This document shows positions 28,446-38,633 of a DNA stretch of 48,144 bases, piece by piece. Both the position numbers and the translations under genes were made by a program. Position 1 is the first letter of the stretch, and each line of letters begins with the position of its first letter. The notes beneath the pieces are model-generated. The model saw only the letters and a list, made by a program, of their open reading frames with translations. It did no database searches and was not told the origin of the DNA. Source of the stretch: Flavobacteriaceae bacterium (GTDB lineage Bacteria > Bacteroidota > Bacteroidia > Flavobacteriales > Flavobacteriaceae); contig JAURCF010000002.1 in the NCBI GenBank assembly GCA_030828565.1, positions 1-48,144 of the forward strand, in the 5' to 3' direction.

Positions 28446-29142
28446 TCTTGAACATATTCTGTTTTTAGACATAGAAACAGTTCCGCTTTACAAAACGTAT
28501 TCTGAAGTGCCCGAAATAGAAAAAGACCTTTGGGCAGGGAAAACACAGTACCAACGCAAAGATGAGTTTTCACCCGAAGCGTTTTATCCACGTGCCGGAA
28601 TCTGGGCTGAATTTGGAAAAATCATCTGTATTTCTGTTGGCTATTTTGCTCCCGATCAAAGCCAAAGATCGTTTCGAATCACTAGCTTTTCGGGAAACGA
28701 AAAAGATCTGTTACTTTCTTTCAAATTATTATTAGAAACTTATTTTTTTGAAACCAAAAAACTATTGTGCGCTCACAATGGCAAAGAATTTGACTTTCCC
28801 TATATCGCCAGAAGAATGCTCATTCATAAAATTTCTCTTCCCAAAAAACTAGACTTGTTTGGCAAAAAACCTTGGGAAGTGCCTCATTTGGACACATTAG
28901 AACTTTGGAAGTTTGGCGACTTCAAGCACTATACTTCGCTAAAGTTATTGACTCATGTATTAGGAATTCCTTCTCCAAAGGATGATATCGATGGAAGTCT
29001 GGTTCGGGATATTTTTTATGAAGAAGAAGACTTGGATCGTATTGTCAAATATTGTGAAAAGGATGTCATCGCCGTTGCTCAAATAATACTTACCTTAAGG
29101 GCAGAAGAATTGCTAAATGATTCTGAAATTATTCGCGTTTGA
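28429..29142 (+). CDS. 3'-5' exonuclease (PolB exonuclease-like, RNase H fold)
   Basis: ILFLDIETVPLYKTYSEVP, LCAHNGKEFDFPYIARRM, YCEKDVIAVAQIILTL: DEDD-type motifs. Confidence 0.88.
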   Translation: MIQRLNLEHILFLDIETVPLYKTYSEVPEIEKDLWAGKTQYQRKDEFSPEAFYPRAGIWAEFGKIICISVGYFAPDQSQRSFRITSFSGNEKDLLLSFKLLLETYFFETKKLLCAHNGKEFDFPYIARRMLIHKISLPKKLDLFGKKPWEVPHLDTLELWKFGDFKHYTSLKLLTHVLGIPSPKDDIDGSLVRDIFYEEEDLDRIVKYCEKDVIAVAQIILTLRAEELLNDSEIIRV

Positions 29143-30818
29143 AAAACACAACCCCCATACTGTCTGTTCAAAATCTTTCCATAGCCTTTGGGAAACAAAC
29201 AGTAGTTCACGACCTCAGCTTTGAGGTTTTTTCTGATGAAATTGTTGGAGTTGTTGGTGAATCAAGCAGTGGAAAGTCAGTAACGGCACTTTCCATAATG
29301 GGATTGCTCCCCAAAGGAAATAAACACATTCAAAAAGGATCGATTCGATTTGAAGCTATGGATTTGCACATGCTTTCAACGGATGAATTCAAGTCCCTTC
29401 GTGGAAATCAAATTTCTATGATTTTCCAAGAACCTATGAGCGCTCTCAACCCAAGTATGCGTTGTGGAAATCAGATCTTGGAGGCTATTTTATTGCACAC
29501 CTCACTAACTAAAAAAGCGGCAAAAGAAGAAGTACTCCGATTGATGGAACTCGTCCAACTCCCCGACCCAAACATTTCATTTTCAAAATACCCGCATCAA
29601 ATCAGTGGCGGACAGCAGCAACGTATCATGACAGCCTTAGCTATTGCCTGTCAACCCAAACTATTAATTGCCGATGAACCAACAACTGCACTTGATGTGA
29701 CGGTTCAAAAAGAAATCATTTCGTTACTAAAGGATATTCAGAAAAAAACCAAAATGGCGATGTTATTCATTACCCATGATTTGGGTTTGGTTTCAGAAAT
29801 TGCCGATCGATTGCTAGTCATGCATCAAGGGAAACTTATCGAACAAGGACTCGCATCAAGTATTTTTAAGTCTCCAAAAGAGACTTATACTCAGGGACTC
29901 TTGGGGGCAAGACCTCCCATGAAGAAAAGACCTTTACGACTTCCTACCGTTGCAGATTCTATGGATGAAAAAATATCCATTGCATTTGAAACAAAAAAAG
30001 CACGGAACGAGAAGCATAAAAAAATATACTGCCAACCTCCTATTTTGGAAGCTGTGCATCTTAAAAAAGAGTTCATGACTCCAATAGGATGGCTAGGAGA
30101 AAACAGTCGTTTTACGGCTATCAATGATGTGAATTTCAAACTTTTTCCTGGCGAAACGCTCGGTCTGGTTGGCGAGTCGGGCTGTGGGAAATCCACGTTA
30201 GCAAAAGCAATTCTACAACTGGAATCTTTGGAGGAAGGAACGATTTTGTATGAGGGAATTGACATCAAAAAACTCAAAGGTAAGGCTCTTAAAAAATTCC
30301 GAAAGGAAGTGCAATTGGTTTTTCAAGATCCTTTTGCTTCGCTAAATCCTAGCATTCGGATAGGAAAAGCCATTATGGAACCCATGCGGGTTCATAAAAT
30401 GTATGCAACCCAAAAACAACGAAAAGAAAAAACCCTTGAATTGCTTCAAAAAGTAGGTTTAGAATCGATACACTTTGATCGTTATCCCCATGAATTTTCG
30501 GGAGGGCAAAGGCAACGTATAAATATTGCTAGAGCATTGGCTTTAGAACCCAAAATAATTGTTTGCGACGAATCCGTTTCGGCCTTGGATATTTCAGTTC
30601 AAGCTCAGATTTTGAATCTCCTAAACGACCTAAAAGATCAATTTGGTTTTGCCTATTTGTTTATTTCTCATGATTTGTCTGTTGTTCGATACATGTCAGA
30701 TCATTTAATGGTTATGAAGCAAGGAAGAATGATTGAACACGGAGAAGCTGACTCGGTATTTTCAAACCCTAAAAACAACTATACGCAACAACTTTTAGCG
30801 GCAATTCCCTCTGTATAA
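29139..30818 (+). CDS. ABC transporter ATP-binding protein with two fused nucleotide-binding domains (DppD-DppF/YejF type)
   Basis: Two Walker A (GESSSGKS, GESGCGKS), two signatures (QISGGQQQR, EFSGGQRQR), two Walker B. Confidence 0.95.
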   Translation: MKNTTPILSVQNLSIAFGKQTVVHDLSFEVFSDEIVGVVGESSSGKSVTALSIMGLLPKGNKHIQKGSIRFEAMDLHMLSTDEFKSLRGNQISMIFQEPMSALNPSMRCGNQILEAILLHTSLTKKAAKEEVLRLMELVQLPDPNISFSKYPHQISGGQQQRIMTALAIACQPKLLIADEPTTALDVTVQKEIISLLKDIQKKTKMAMLFITHDLGLVSEIADRLLVMHQGKLIEQGLASSIFKSPKETYTQGLLGARPPMKKRPLRLPTVADSMDEKISIAFETKKARNEKHKKIYCQPPILEAVHLKKEFMTPIGWLGENSRFTAINDVNFKLFPGETLGLVGESGCGKSTLAKAILQLESLEEGTILYEGIDIKKLKGKALKKFRKEVQLVFQDPFASLNPSIRIGKAIMEPMRVHKMYATQKQRKEKTLELLQKVGLESIHFDRYPHEFSGGQRQRINIARALALEPKIIVCDESVSALDISVQAQILNLLNDLKDQFGFAYLFISHDLSVVRYMSDHLMVMKQGRMIEHGEADSVFSNPKNNYTQQLLAAIPSV

Positions 30819-30844
30819 TCTCAGAAAAACAACATTAATTATTG

Positions 30845-30852
30845 TACATTTG
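30845..30852 (+). promoter_or_regulatory. Candidate -7 element TAcaTTTG upstream of the aldehyde dehydrogenase
   Basis: Exact TAnnTTTG 21 bp before ATG 30873; no clear -33 TTG seen. Confidence 0.4.
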
Positions 30853-30872
30853 TTACAAATAAAACAAAAGTG

Positions 30873-32414
30873 ATGCATACTATAAATATTCATAACACTT
30901 TGTTGGCGTTAAACCTCCAAGGTCACAACCTAGGAACCTCCACAGGAAACGAATGGATGGATAGTGATTCCAAAATTGTGTCGATATCTCCTGTTGACGG
31001 AAAGAACATTGCGACAGTAAGTATTACCGATCGCAAGCAATATGAAGCAGTCATAGATTCGGCGTGTAGCGCCTTTAAAAAATGGCGGGCTATTCCTGCC
31101 CCACAACGCGGAGAAGTGGTTCGGCAATTTGGAGAAAAGCTACGCCTCAAAAAGCAGGCTTTGGGCACATTGGTTTCTTATGAAATGGGAAAATCTTTGC
31201 AAGAAGGACTGGGTGAGGTTCAAGAAATGATTGATATCTGTGATTTTGCCGTTGGATTGTCCCGACAACTTCATGGGTTAACGATGCATTCCGAGCGACC
31301 TAAGCATAGAATGTACGAACAATACCATCCTTTGGGGATTGTAGGTATAATTTCTGCATTCAATTTTCCGGTAGCCGTTTGGAGTTGGAATACTGCATTG
31401 GCATGGGTTTGTGGCGATGTTTGTGTTTGGAAGCCCAGTGAAAAAGCTCCATTGTGTGGAGTGGCTTGTCAAAAAATAATTTCAGAAGTATTGATCGATA
31501 ATAACTTGCCAGAAGGTATTTCGTGTTTGGTTAATGGAGATGCTTCGGTAGGAGAATGGCTTAGTAAAGACACTCGAATTCCTTTGATTTCGGCAACAGG
31601 GTCCACAAGAATGGGTAAAATTGTAGCACAAACCGTTGGTGCTCGATTGGGAAAATCGTTACTCGAGTTAGGAGGTAACAACGCCCTCATTATTACGCCC
31701 GACGCAGATATAAATATGACCATTATTGGAGCGGTCTTTGGAGCTGTTGGAACTTGTGGGCAACGCTGCACAAGTACTCGAAGACTGATTATTCATGAAG
31801 ACAAATACGATCAAGTGAAAGAGGCTTTGAAAAACGCGTATCAACAACTTCAAATTGGAAATCCGCTCGATGAAAGCAATCATGTAGGCCCTCTAATTGA
31901 CCGAGAAGCAGTAAAAAACTACTTAAACGCACTCCAAAAGGTGGTTCAAGAAGGAGGAAACATCCATGTAGAAGGCGGTGTATTGAAAGGCGATTTGTAC
32001 CCTGGAGGTTGTTATGTAAAACCTGCAATTGCAGAAGCTTCTCCCAACTATGACATTGTACAACACGAAACTTTTGCTCCAATTTTATACCTCCTTAAAT
32101 ACAAAGGAACTTTGGAAAACGCTATTGATATTCAAAACAACGTCAAGCAAGGTTTATCCTCAGCAATTATGACCAACAATCTGAGAGAGGCTGAACTCTT
32201 TTTGTCGGCAAATGGATCCGATTGTGGAATTGCAAATGTAAATATTGGAACTTCCGGTGCTGAAATTGGAGGCGCTTTTGGAGGAGAAAAAGATACTGGA
32301 GGCGGTCGAGAAAGTGGCTCCGATGCATGGAAAGTTTATATGCGCAGACAAACCAATACAATCAATTACGGAACGGATTTGCCCTTGGCGCAAGGAATCC
32401 GTTTTGATTTGTAG
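30873..32414 (+). CDS. Aldehyde dehydrogenase, ALDH7-like (aminoadipate-semialdehyde dehydrogenase type)
   Basis: GIVGIISAFNFPVAVWSWNTALA, ISATGSTRMGK, LLELGGNNALIITPDAD, GAVGTCGQRCTSTRRLI. Confidence 0.92.
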   Translation: MHTINIHNTLLALNLQGHNLGTSTGNEWMDSDSKIVSISPVDGKNIATVSITDRKQYEAVIDSACSAFKKWRAIPAPQRGEVVRQFGEKLRLKKQALGTLVSYEMGKSLQEGLGEVQEMIDICDFAVGLSRQLHGLTMHSERPKHRMYEQYHPLGIVGIISAFNFPVAVWSWNTALAWVCGDVCVWKPSEKAPLCGVACQKIISEVLIDNNLPEGISCLVNGDASVGEWLSKDTRIPLISATGSTRMGKIVAQTVGARLGKSLLELGGNNALIITPDADINMTIIGAVFGAVGTCGQRCTSTRRLIIHEDKYDQVKEALKNAYQQLQIGNPLDESNHVGPLIDREAVKNYLNALQKVVQEGGNIHVEGGVLKGDLYPGGCYVKPAIAEASPNYDIVQHETFAPILYLLKYKGTLENAIDIQNNVKQGLSSAIMTNNLREAELFLSANGSDCGIANVNIGTSGAEIGGAFGGEKDTGGGRESGSDAWKVYMRRQTNTINYGTDLPLAQGIRFDL

Positions 32415-32465
32415 CGCATTTGAGTTGGGATTGATTATCTTTGTAACAACCAAAAAAAAATAGGT

Positions 32466-32900
32466 ATGTATGAAATTTTACAAGCGCTTCATTCTTATTG
32501 GGCGTATTTCGTTTTATTATTATTAACTGTCGCTGTAATCAATGCGTTTGTAGGAGCTTCCAAAAAGCGTTCTTTCGGTAACAAAGACCTTAGAGTTTCT
32601 TTATTCGGATTGATTTTTTCTCATATTCAACTTTTATTAGGACTCGTCCTTTATTTTGTGTCTCCTAAATTTGGATGGTGGGGAGAAGGAATAGGTGTCG
32701 TTATGAAAAACAGTGATTATCGACTTTATTTAGTAGAGCATCCTTTCACAAACATTTTAGCCATTTTATTGATTACCATTGGATGGTCTCTTCATAAAAA
32801 ACAAACTTCTGACACTAAGAAATTCCGTCGTATTGGAGTTTTCTATTTGTTAGGGCTTGTCTTTCTTCTGAGTCGAATTCCTTGGAACGTTTGGATCTAA
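32466..32900 (+). CDS. Conserved four-TM membrane protein, unknown function
   Basis: 144 aa, about 4 hydrophobic helices, conserved-looking His residues (HSYWAY, SHIQLLLG, EHPFTN). Preceded by TAtcTTTG at 32436-32443. Confidence 0.75.
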   Translation: MYEILQALHSYWAYFVLLLLTVAVINAFVGASKKRSFGNKDLRVSLFGLIFSHIQLLLGLVLYFVSPKFGWWGEGIGVVMKNSDYRLYLVEHPFTNILAILLITIGWSLHKKQTSDTKKFRRIGVFYLLGLVFLLSRIPWNVWI

Positions 32901-32934
32901 AAAAACACCCTCTAAAGATTAGAGAGTGTTTTTT
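32899..32934 (+). terminator. Rho-independent terminator
   Basis: AAAAAACACCCTCTAA-AGA-TTAGAGAGTGTTTTTT, 16-bp stem with one mismatch. Confidence 0.88.
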
Positions 32935-33091
32935 AGTAACCAAACCAATTAAACTATGAAAAACTAATTTTAATTTGCTGTTAAAAACCATTTTAACAAC
33001 ACTGCAATTTAAGAACTTGTTCTACAACATTTTCTTAATCAAATGTTAAATATTTATCCTCTCGTTTTTAATATTATAAAATCGATTATTT

Positions 33092-34087
33092 ATGTCTAAA
33101 AAACTAACTTACGGAGTTGTTGGAGGAGGAAGTTGGGCAACGGCAATTGTAAAAATGTTGTCAGAAAATTTAAGTGAAATTCATTGGTACATGCGAAATG
33201 TAAGTGCTATTGAACATATCCGAAAAGAAAATCACAATCCTAATTATTTAAGTGCTGTAGAATTTAATCCTGATCAAATCAAGCTAACCTCAAATATAAA
33301 TGAGTTAGTTAAGGCTTGTGACCTTATTATTTTAGCCATTCCCTCTGCTTTTTTACATAGTGAAATGCAACCCTTAACAACTCCCTTAACAGATAAAATT
33401 GTGTTTTCTGCCATCAAGGGAATTGTTCCTGAATCGCATCTTATTGTAGGTGAGCATCTTCACGAAAAACATCAAATCCCCTTTGATCAAATTGGAGTTA
33501 TTACGGGACCTTGCCATGCAGAAGAGGTTGCGCTGGAACGATTGTCTTATCTAACCATAGCTTGTACTGACAAAAGCATTGCCAAAGAGGTAGCCTCGTC
33601 CCTAAGTTCAAACTATATTTTCACAAAAGTTTCTGACGATATAATTGGAACAGAGTATGCGGCGATGCTCAAAAATATTTATGCCATTATTGTAGGAATC
33701 GCTCATGGTTTGGGTTACGGAGACAATTTTCAAAGCGTTTTAATGAGCAATGCCATTCGAGAAATGAAACGGTTCATTAAAAAAGTACATCACATGAAGC
33801 GAGACATCAATCGTTCGGCTTATTTAGGTGATTTATTAGTTACTGGTTATTCTGTTTTTAGTAGAAATCGGATGTTCGGGAATATGATTGGCAAAGGATA
33901 TACTGTAAAATCAGCCATGATGGAAATGACCATGGTTGCTGAAGGGTATTATGCTTCAAAAATTGCTTATGAAATTGGTAAAGAAAATGACACTAATTTG
34001 CCTATGATTGATGCGCTATATGCAATTTTGTATCAAGGTAAATCTACCAAAAAGGTCATGGAAAAGTTAACAATGAAATTGGATTAA
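33092..34087 (+). CDS. gpsA: NAD(P)H-dependent glycerol-3-phosphate dehydrogenase
   Basis: GVVGGGSWATAIVKMLSEN, VFSAIKGIVPES, ITGPCHAEEVALERLSYL, EYAAMLKNIYAIIVGIAHGLGYGDNF. Confidence 0.95.
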   Translation: MSKKLTYGVVGGGSWATAIVKMLSENLSEIHWYMRNVSAIEHIRKENHNPNYLSAVEFNPDQIKLTSNINELVKACDLIILAIPSAFLHSEMQPLTTPLTDKIVFSAIKGIVPESHLIVGEHLHEKHQIPFDQIGVITGPCHAEEVALERLSYLTIACTDKSIAKEVASSLSSNYIFTKVSDDIIGTEYAAMLKNIYAIIVGIAHGLGYGDNFQSVLMSNAIREMKRFIKKVHHMKRDINRSAYLGDLLVTGYSVFSRNRMFGNMIGKGYTVKSAMMEMTMVAEGYYASKIAYEIGKENDTNLPMIDALYAILYQGKSTKKVMEKLTMKLD

Positions 34088-35109
34088 ATAGACGCTTTGA
34101 ATTGCTCCAAAAATCGGATGTCATTTTCGTAAAACATACGAATATCTTCAATTTGATAGAGCAACATTGCAATTCGCTCTATACCCATTCCAAAAGCATA
34201 TCCTGAATAAACGCTAGTATCGATTCCACAATTCTTTAGAACATTGGGATCAACCATTCCGCAGCCCATAATTTCTAGCCAGCCCGTGCCTTTGGTAATT
34301 CGATAATCTGCCTCGGAATTCAACCCCCAATAAATATCCACCTCAGCACTTGGCTCGGTAAATGGAAAATAGGACGGACGAAGACGAATCTTTGATTTTC
34401 CAAACAATTCCTTGGTAAAATAAAGTAGCGTTTGTTTTAAATCCGCAAACGAAACATCGGTGTCAATATACAATCCTTCTACCTGATGAAATACACAATG
34501 TGAACGAGCAGAAATAGCTTCGTTTCTAAAAACACGTCCAGGAGAAATGGTCCGGATAGGCGATGTGTTGTTTTCCATATACCGCACTTGAACAGAAGAT
34601 GTATGCGTGCGAAGAAGAATGTCAGGATTGGTTTGAACAAAAAAAGTGTCCTGCATATCGCGGGCAGGATGGTGTTCTGGCAAATTTAACGCAGTAAAAT
34701 TATGCCAATCATCTTCGATTTCTGGACCTTCTGAAACGTTGAATCCAACTCTAGAAAAAATATCAATAATTTTATTCTTTACAATTGAAATAGGATGACG
34801 TGCTCCAATGTCTATGGGTTGAGAAGGGCGCGTCAAATCTCCATAAACTTGCTGCGATCCAGCCGTGCTTGAAAGCGCCTCTTTGAGGGTCGCTATTTTG
34901 TCAGCAGTTGATTGTTTGAGCTGGTTGATTGCCTGTCCATAAACTTTCTTTTCTTCGTTTGGCACATTTTTAAAGTCGGCAAAATACTGAGTAATGAGTC
35001 CCTTTTTGCCCAAATACTTGATTCGAAATACTTCGACTTCTTCCAAAGAATTGGCAGTAAAGTTGGAAACCTCTTCAATATGTTTTTCAATCTGTGCTAT
35101 CATATTCAT
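34084..35109 (-). CDS. pheS: Phenylalanine--tRNA ligase alpha subunit
   Basis: GARHPISIVKNKIIDIFSRVGFNVSEGPEIEDDWHNFTALNLPEHHPARDMQDTFFV, FRNEAISARSHCVFHQVEGL, GYAFGMGIERIAML. Confidence 0.97.
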   Translation of the reverse strand: MNMIAQIEKHIEEVSNFTANSLEEVEVFRIKYLGKKGLITQYFADFKNVPNEEKKVYGQAINQLKQSTADKIATLKEALSSTAGSQQVYGDLTRPSQPIDIGARHPISIVKNKIIDIFSRVGFNVSEGPEIEDDWHNFTALNLPEHHPARDMQDTFFVQTNPDILLRTHTSSVQVRYMENNTSPIRTISPGRVFRNEAISARSHCVFHQVEGLYIDTDVSFADLKQTLLYFTKELFGKSKIRLRPSYFPFTEPSAEVDIYWGLNSEADYRITKGTGWLEIMGCGMVDPNVLKNCGIDTSVYSGYAFGMGIERIAMLLYQIEDIRMFYENDIRFLEQFKASI

Positions 35110-35144
35110 TCTGCATTAACAATGGCAAAAATAGGGTTTTTGCT

Positions 35145-35499
35145 TCAGTCAATCATTCCCTTCTCCAAGAAATACTGAACGATGGCCTCTTTCATTAGAA
35201 TGGACTGCTCACCAGGTTTTAAAGGGGGAAGTGATTCTTTTACTCTATAGTGTGGCCAACCGTCATCGTCTATAAAATCAAAGATATAGTACCCATAGGG
35301 TTCTAACAAACGACAAATGGCTATATGCATTAAATTAATTTTTTCGTCTTTTTTAAACGATTTGTCAACTTGACCCAATTCTTGAAGTCCAATTAAAAAA
35401 ATTATTCCGTCCAAATCAAGAGATTCTCCGTCTGAAAACTGTTTGGAAAGCATTTCTACCACCAAGCTCCATCGATTTTTAAGTTGTTCTTTTAACATC
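35145..35499 (-). CDS. Conserved hypothetical protein
   Basis: ORF 35145..35537; likely ATG at 35499 (MLKEQLKNRWS). CAAATGTA at 35515-35522 is a minus-strand TAcaTTTG -7 motif. Confidence 0.7.
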
Positions 35500-35569
35500 T
35501 TTGCAATTGTTCTACAAATGTACCAAATAGAAGCCAATCAAAATACTATATTTGTACAAAAGCAACCTT

Positions 35570-36076
35570 ATGAGCTACTTGGATATCATTTTGGGAGGAC
35601 TGATACTTTTTGGTGCTGTCAAGGGACTTATCAAAGGACTTATTGTTGAAATAGCTTCTTTACTGGCTTTGATCCTTGGAACCTACGGCGCTATTCACTT
35701 TTCACATTTTGTAAGCAATGTACTTTCTGATTATGTGGAGTGGGAAGAAAAATATTTGAATCTATTGGCTTTTGCTCTTACCTTCGCCTGTATCATCTTT
35801 GTGGTTTCTTTGTTGGGCAAATTCTTAACCAAAATCGCAAAAGTAGTGGCTTTGGGAATGCTAAACAATTTAATGGGAGCGGTGTTTGGAGGTTTAAAAA
35901 TCGCCCTGATTATAGGCGTTTTATTACTGTTTTTTGACAAAGCAAACAATAACTTTCATCTCATAGGAGAGGACGTGATGAACGAATCCATTCTCTATCA
36001 GCCTATTCAAGAATTGGGGGAATGGGTCTTTGGAAAAGTTGTGGAAGAACAAGAGAAATTAAATACTTTGTTCTAA
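35570..36076 (+). CDS. CvpA family membrane protein
   Basis: YLDIILGGLILFGAVKGLIKGLIVEIASLLALILGTYGA, four TMs; ATG at 35570. TAtaTTTG at 35547-35554. Confidence 0.88.
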   Translation: MSYLDIILGGLILFGAVKGLIKGLIVEIASLLALILGTYGAIHFSHFVSNVLSDYVEWEEKYLNLLAFALTFACIIFVVSLLGKFLTKIAKVVALGMLNNLMGAVFGGLKIALIIGVLLLFFDKANNNFHLIGEDVMNESILYQPIQELGEWVFGKVVEEQEKLNTLF

Positions 36077-36077
36077 A

Positions 36078-36830
36078 TTACTCTTTGATTTTTTTTACAG
36101 CATCGGTCAAAAGCCATCCTACGTTTCCATCTGACAAACTTACTTTTGACCAGTTGTTAATTGTTTCATCAATATTAACTTTAGTTCCTTCGTGTAGTTG
36201 AAAAAGAATTTCGCTGCGCATATTAGGTTCGGCTCTAAAAGAAACTTTTTCAAAAACAATGGCTGGTTGTTGGGCATTATCATTGGAAACTTCTATCGTA
36301 CTTATGGTTACTGAAACAACGGCAAGTAACAAGAAAGTAATAGCTCCTCCAAAAAATGTGCGTTTGAAAACAGAAGAATTGCTGAAAAAATAAATCACAA
36401 AACATAGAAATGCAACCCACATGAAAACAACGGCTCCAAAAGCCCACTGATCTGAAGTAAAACTTTTTGCCAAAGATTCATAGCTTTGAGAAATTTGATC
36501 TTTTGGCAAAATTTCTATCGCATCTATAGTCATTTGTTTTGCAAACCCGATGTTGTTAAGGGCGTCTTGATGATTAGGATCGAGCAACAATGCCTTTTCG
36601 TAATAATAAATACTAGGTGCAATATGATTTAGTTTGTAATGAGCGTTTGCTAGATTAAAATACAAGGCCGCCGAGTGAAAGTCGTCTTCCAAAACTTTCT
36701 CGTATAAATCGATCGCTTTTTGATAATTTCCTTCGTTGTAATGAGTATTCCCTTGATCAAAAAGAGTAATATTCTGTGAAAACAAAAAGTTTCCCATCAG
36801 TAGCAATAGAAAAGAAATGTTTTTTGTCAT
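36078..36830 (-). CDS. batE: BatE-like: TPR plus C-terminal SH3-like domain
   Basis: TPR repeats (NYQKAIDLYEKVLEDD..), two TMs, SH3 region AEPNMRSEILFQLHEGTKVNI; position in Bat operon. Confidence 0.85.
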   Translation of the reverse strand: MTKNISFLLLLMGNFLFSQNITLFDQGNTHYNEGNYQKAIDLYEKVLEDDFHSAALYFNLANAHYKLNHIAPSIYYYEKALLLDPNHQDALNNIGFAKQMTIDAIEILPKDQISQSYESLAKSFTSDQWAFGAVVFMWVAFLCFVIYFFSNSSVFKRTFFGGAITFLLLAVVSVTISTIEVSNDNAQQPAIVFEKVSFRAEPNMRSEILFQLHEGTKVNIDETINNWSKVSLSDGNVGWLLTDAVKKIKE

Positions 36831-38611
36831 TACAATATATATTTATCAATTTTAGAAATAACCTGAATAGCCAGTTGGTAATCACTTTGCATCGCTCCTT
36901 CGGAAGTGGGGGTATATCGAGTTAACTCGCAGTGTTCTAATAATTTTATAAAATCCGATATAACAGCTTCCGCTACTTGGTGCTTGGCCAGCAAGGATTC
37001 TATTTTAGCTTTGCTAAATTCGGAAGTTTCAATGGAAATTTTAGCTTTTAAATAATTGTGCAATGCCCGTTCCAAAGCAATATAAAACGTATCTTTTTTT
37101 GTTAGATTTTTTTTGGCTTCTGAAAGGTATTTTTTTGCAAGTCGATTGGCCTTACGAAGTCGGACTCCACGGATGTCGGAATTGTAATCTTCCTTTTTTC
37201 GGGCTACAAAAAATACCACAGGAATTAATAGAATCGGAAGCAACAGCCCTAGATAAAACCATTGCGATCTAAAAAATGCCTTTTTTGAAATGGGTTCTAA
37301 AGAGGTGTTGAATTGAATAAATCGAAAGCTAAATCCGGATTGGGAAATTTTGTTTTTGTTGGCATTACTAGCCGTATTTGTAGATGGACTGGAAACCGAT
37401 TTACTCAATGGACCTTCCGTAACATTCACAATCAATTCTTTGGATTGAAGGGTTTTGTACTGTTTTGCAACTGGGTCAAAATAGGAAAGCAAAATCGGAG
37501 GAATCGGATATTTTCCCTGAAACTGTGGCACAAGGGTGTACGTATCCGATCGAAATCCGCTCATCCCCGAAAGATTGGTTTTTACCGATTCGTTTTGCTC
37601 AGGGTCATACTGTTCTAAAGCACTTGGCACAACCAGTTTTGGTAATGAAAACAATTTTAGATTTCCCTTGCCCGAAACTTTGACTTCGGCTTGTAAGGAC
37701 TCCGATGCCTTCAATTCGGATTTACTAGTAGTCACTTTCAAGTCGAAAGTACCGACTGCTCCCGAGAAGTTAGCAGGCTGACCTTGTTTGGGGAAAGGAC
37801 GAACTCGAATGGTGCGTTTGCCAGTAGAAATTGTTTTGGGAACTTGGGTGTAAATCCGATTTCTAAAAAAATCAACTCTATTGGTTGGAACCTCAACCGT
37901 CACATCCATGGTTAATGGATCCAGAGACAGTTCTCCGGATTGCTGCGGATAAAGCACCATTTTTTTCCAAACAACATAATTGTAAATTTCGTTTTTATAA
38001 GTTCCTCGCTCAATTTCGAGTCGTGAAATCGGAATGCGATGCGACCAAAAATTGGTGTATTCCGGGCTTTCTATTTCTCCCAAGTTAGAAACATTGACTT
38101 TAGGACTAAAGTACAGTTTGTAAACTACCGATACTGCTTGATTGATATAGGGTTTTGAATTCGAAATCTCTGTTACCAAATAAATGTTTTCACTCGCCTG
38201 ATAATCTATCGAGTTGTTTTGATTGGGAGTGGCTACTGCTTCCGAAACTTCAACACGAATAGGAGACGTTTTGTAGGTTTCTCCATCAATTTCTATGTTT
38301 GCTTGACCGATTGTTAGTTCTCCTTTTTTTCGAGGAGATAAAAAATAACTGTAGCTTTTTGAATACGATCGCTTGCCATTAATCCACGAATTGCTTACCG
38401 ACTGATTAGGACCTCCAATAACTCTAAAATTTTCAAAGGAAGGTGGGGAAAAATTATCGCCATCTTGATTCATTATAAAATCAACTCGTAAGCGTTCATT
38501 GATCCCCAATGTTTTTTTGCTCACACTAGCCTCGAAAGAAACCTGAGCAAAAGCCACTGGGCTTATCAAAAGAATAAAAGCTATATGTTGAAGTAATCTT
38601 ATCATGGACAA
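36830..38611 (-). CDS. batD: BatD-like protein
   Basis: Signal peptide; VSFEASVSKKTLGINERLRVDFIMN, FRVIGGPNQSVSNSWINGKRSYSKSYSYFLSPRKKGELTIG. Confidence 0.92.
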   Translation of the reverse strand: MSMIRLLQHIAFILLISPVAFAQVSFEASVSKKTLGINERLRVDFIMNQDGDNFSPPSFENFRVIGGPNQSVSNSWINGKRSYSKSYSYFLSPRKKGELTIGQANIEIDGETYKTSPIRVEVSEAVATPNQNNSIDYQASENIYLVTEISNSKPYINQAVSVVYKLYFSPKVNVSNLGEIESPEYTNFWSHRIPISRLEIERGTYKNEIYNYVVWKKMVLYPQQSGELSLDPLTMDVTVEVPTNRVDFFRNRIYTQVPKTISTGKRTIRVRPFPKQGQPANFSGAVGTFDLKVTTSKSELKASESLQAEVKVSGKGNLKLFSLPKLVVPSALEQYDPEQNESVKTNLSGMSGFRSDTYTLVPQFQGKYPIPPILLSYFDPVAKQYKTLQSKELIVNVTEGPLSKSVSSPSTNTASNANKNKISQSGFSFRFIQFNTSLEPISKKAFFRSQWFYLGLLLPILLIPVVFFVARKKEDYNSDIRGVRLRKANRLAKKYLSEAKKNLTKKDTFYIALERALHNYLKAKISIETSEFSKAKIESLLAKHQVAEAVISDFIKLLEHCELTRYTPTSEGAMQSDYQLAIQVISKIDKYIL

Positions 38612-38633
38612 TTTTTGTCAGAAGTCTGTAAAT

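Noticed and set aside
29891-30277. 128-aa antisense ORF within the ABC ATPase gene
   Set aside because: No family resemblance and fully overlaps a strongly supported CDS.
32950-32975. ATGAAAAACTAA as a decayed gene start upstream of gpsA
   Set aside because: Stops after three codons, and the alternative frame also stops within about ten; no coding remnant can be supported.
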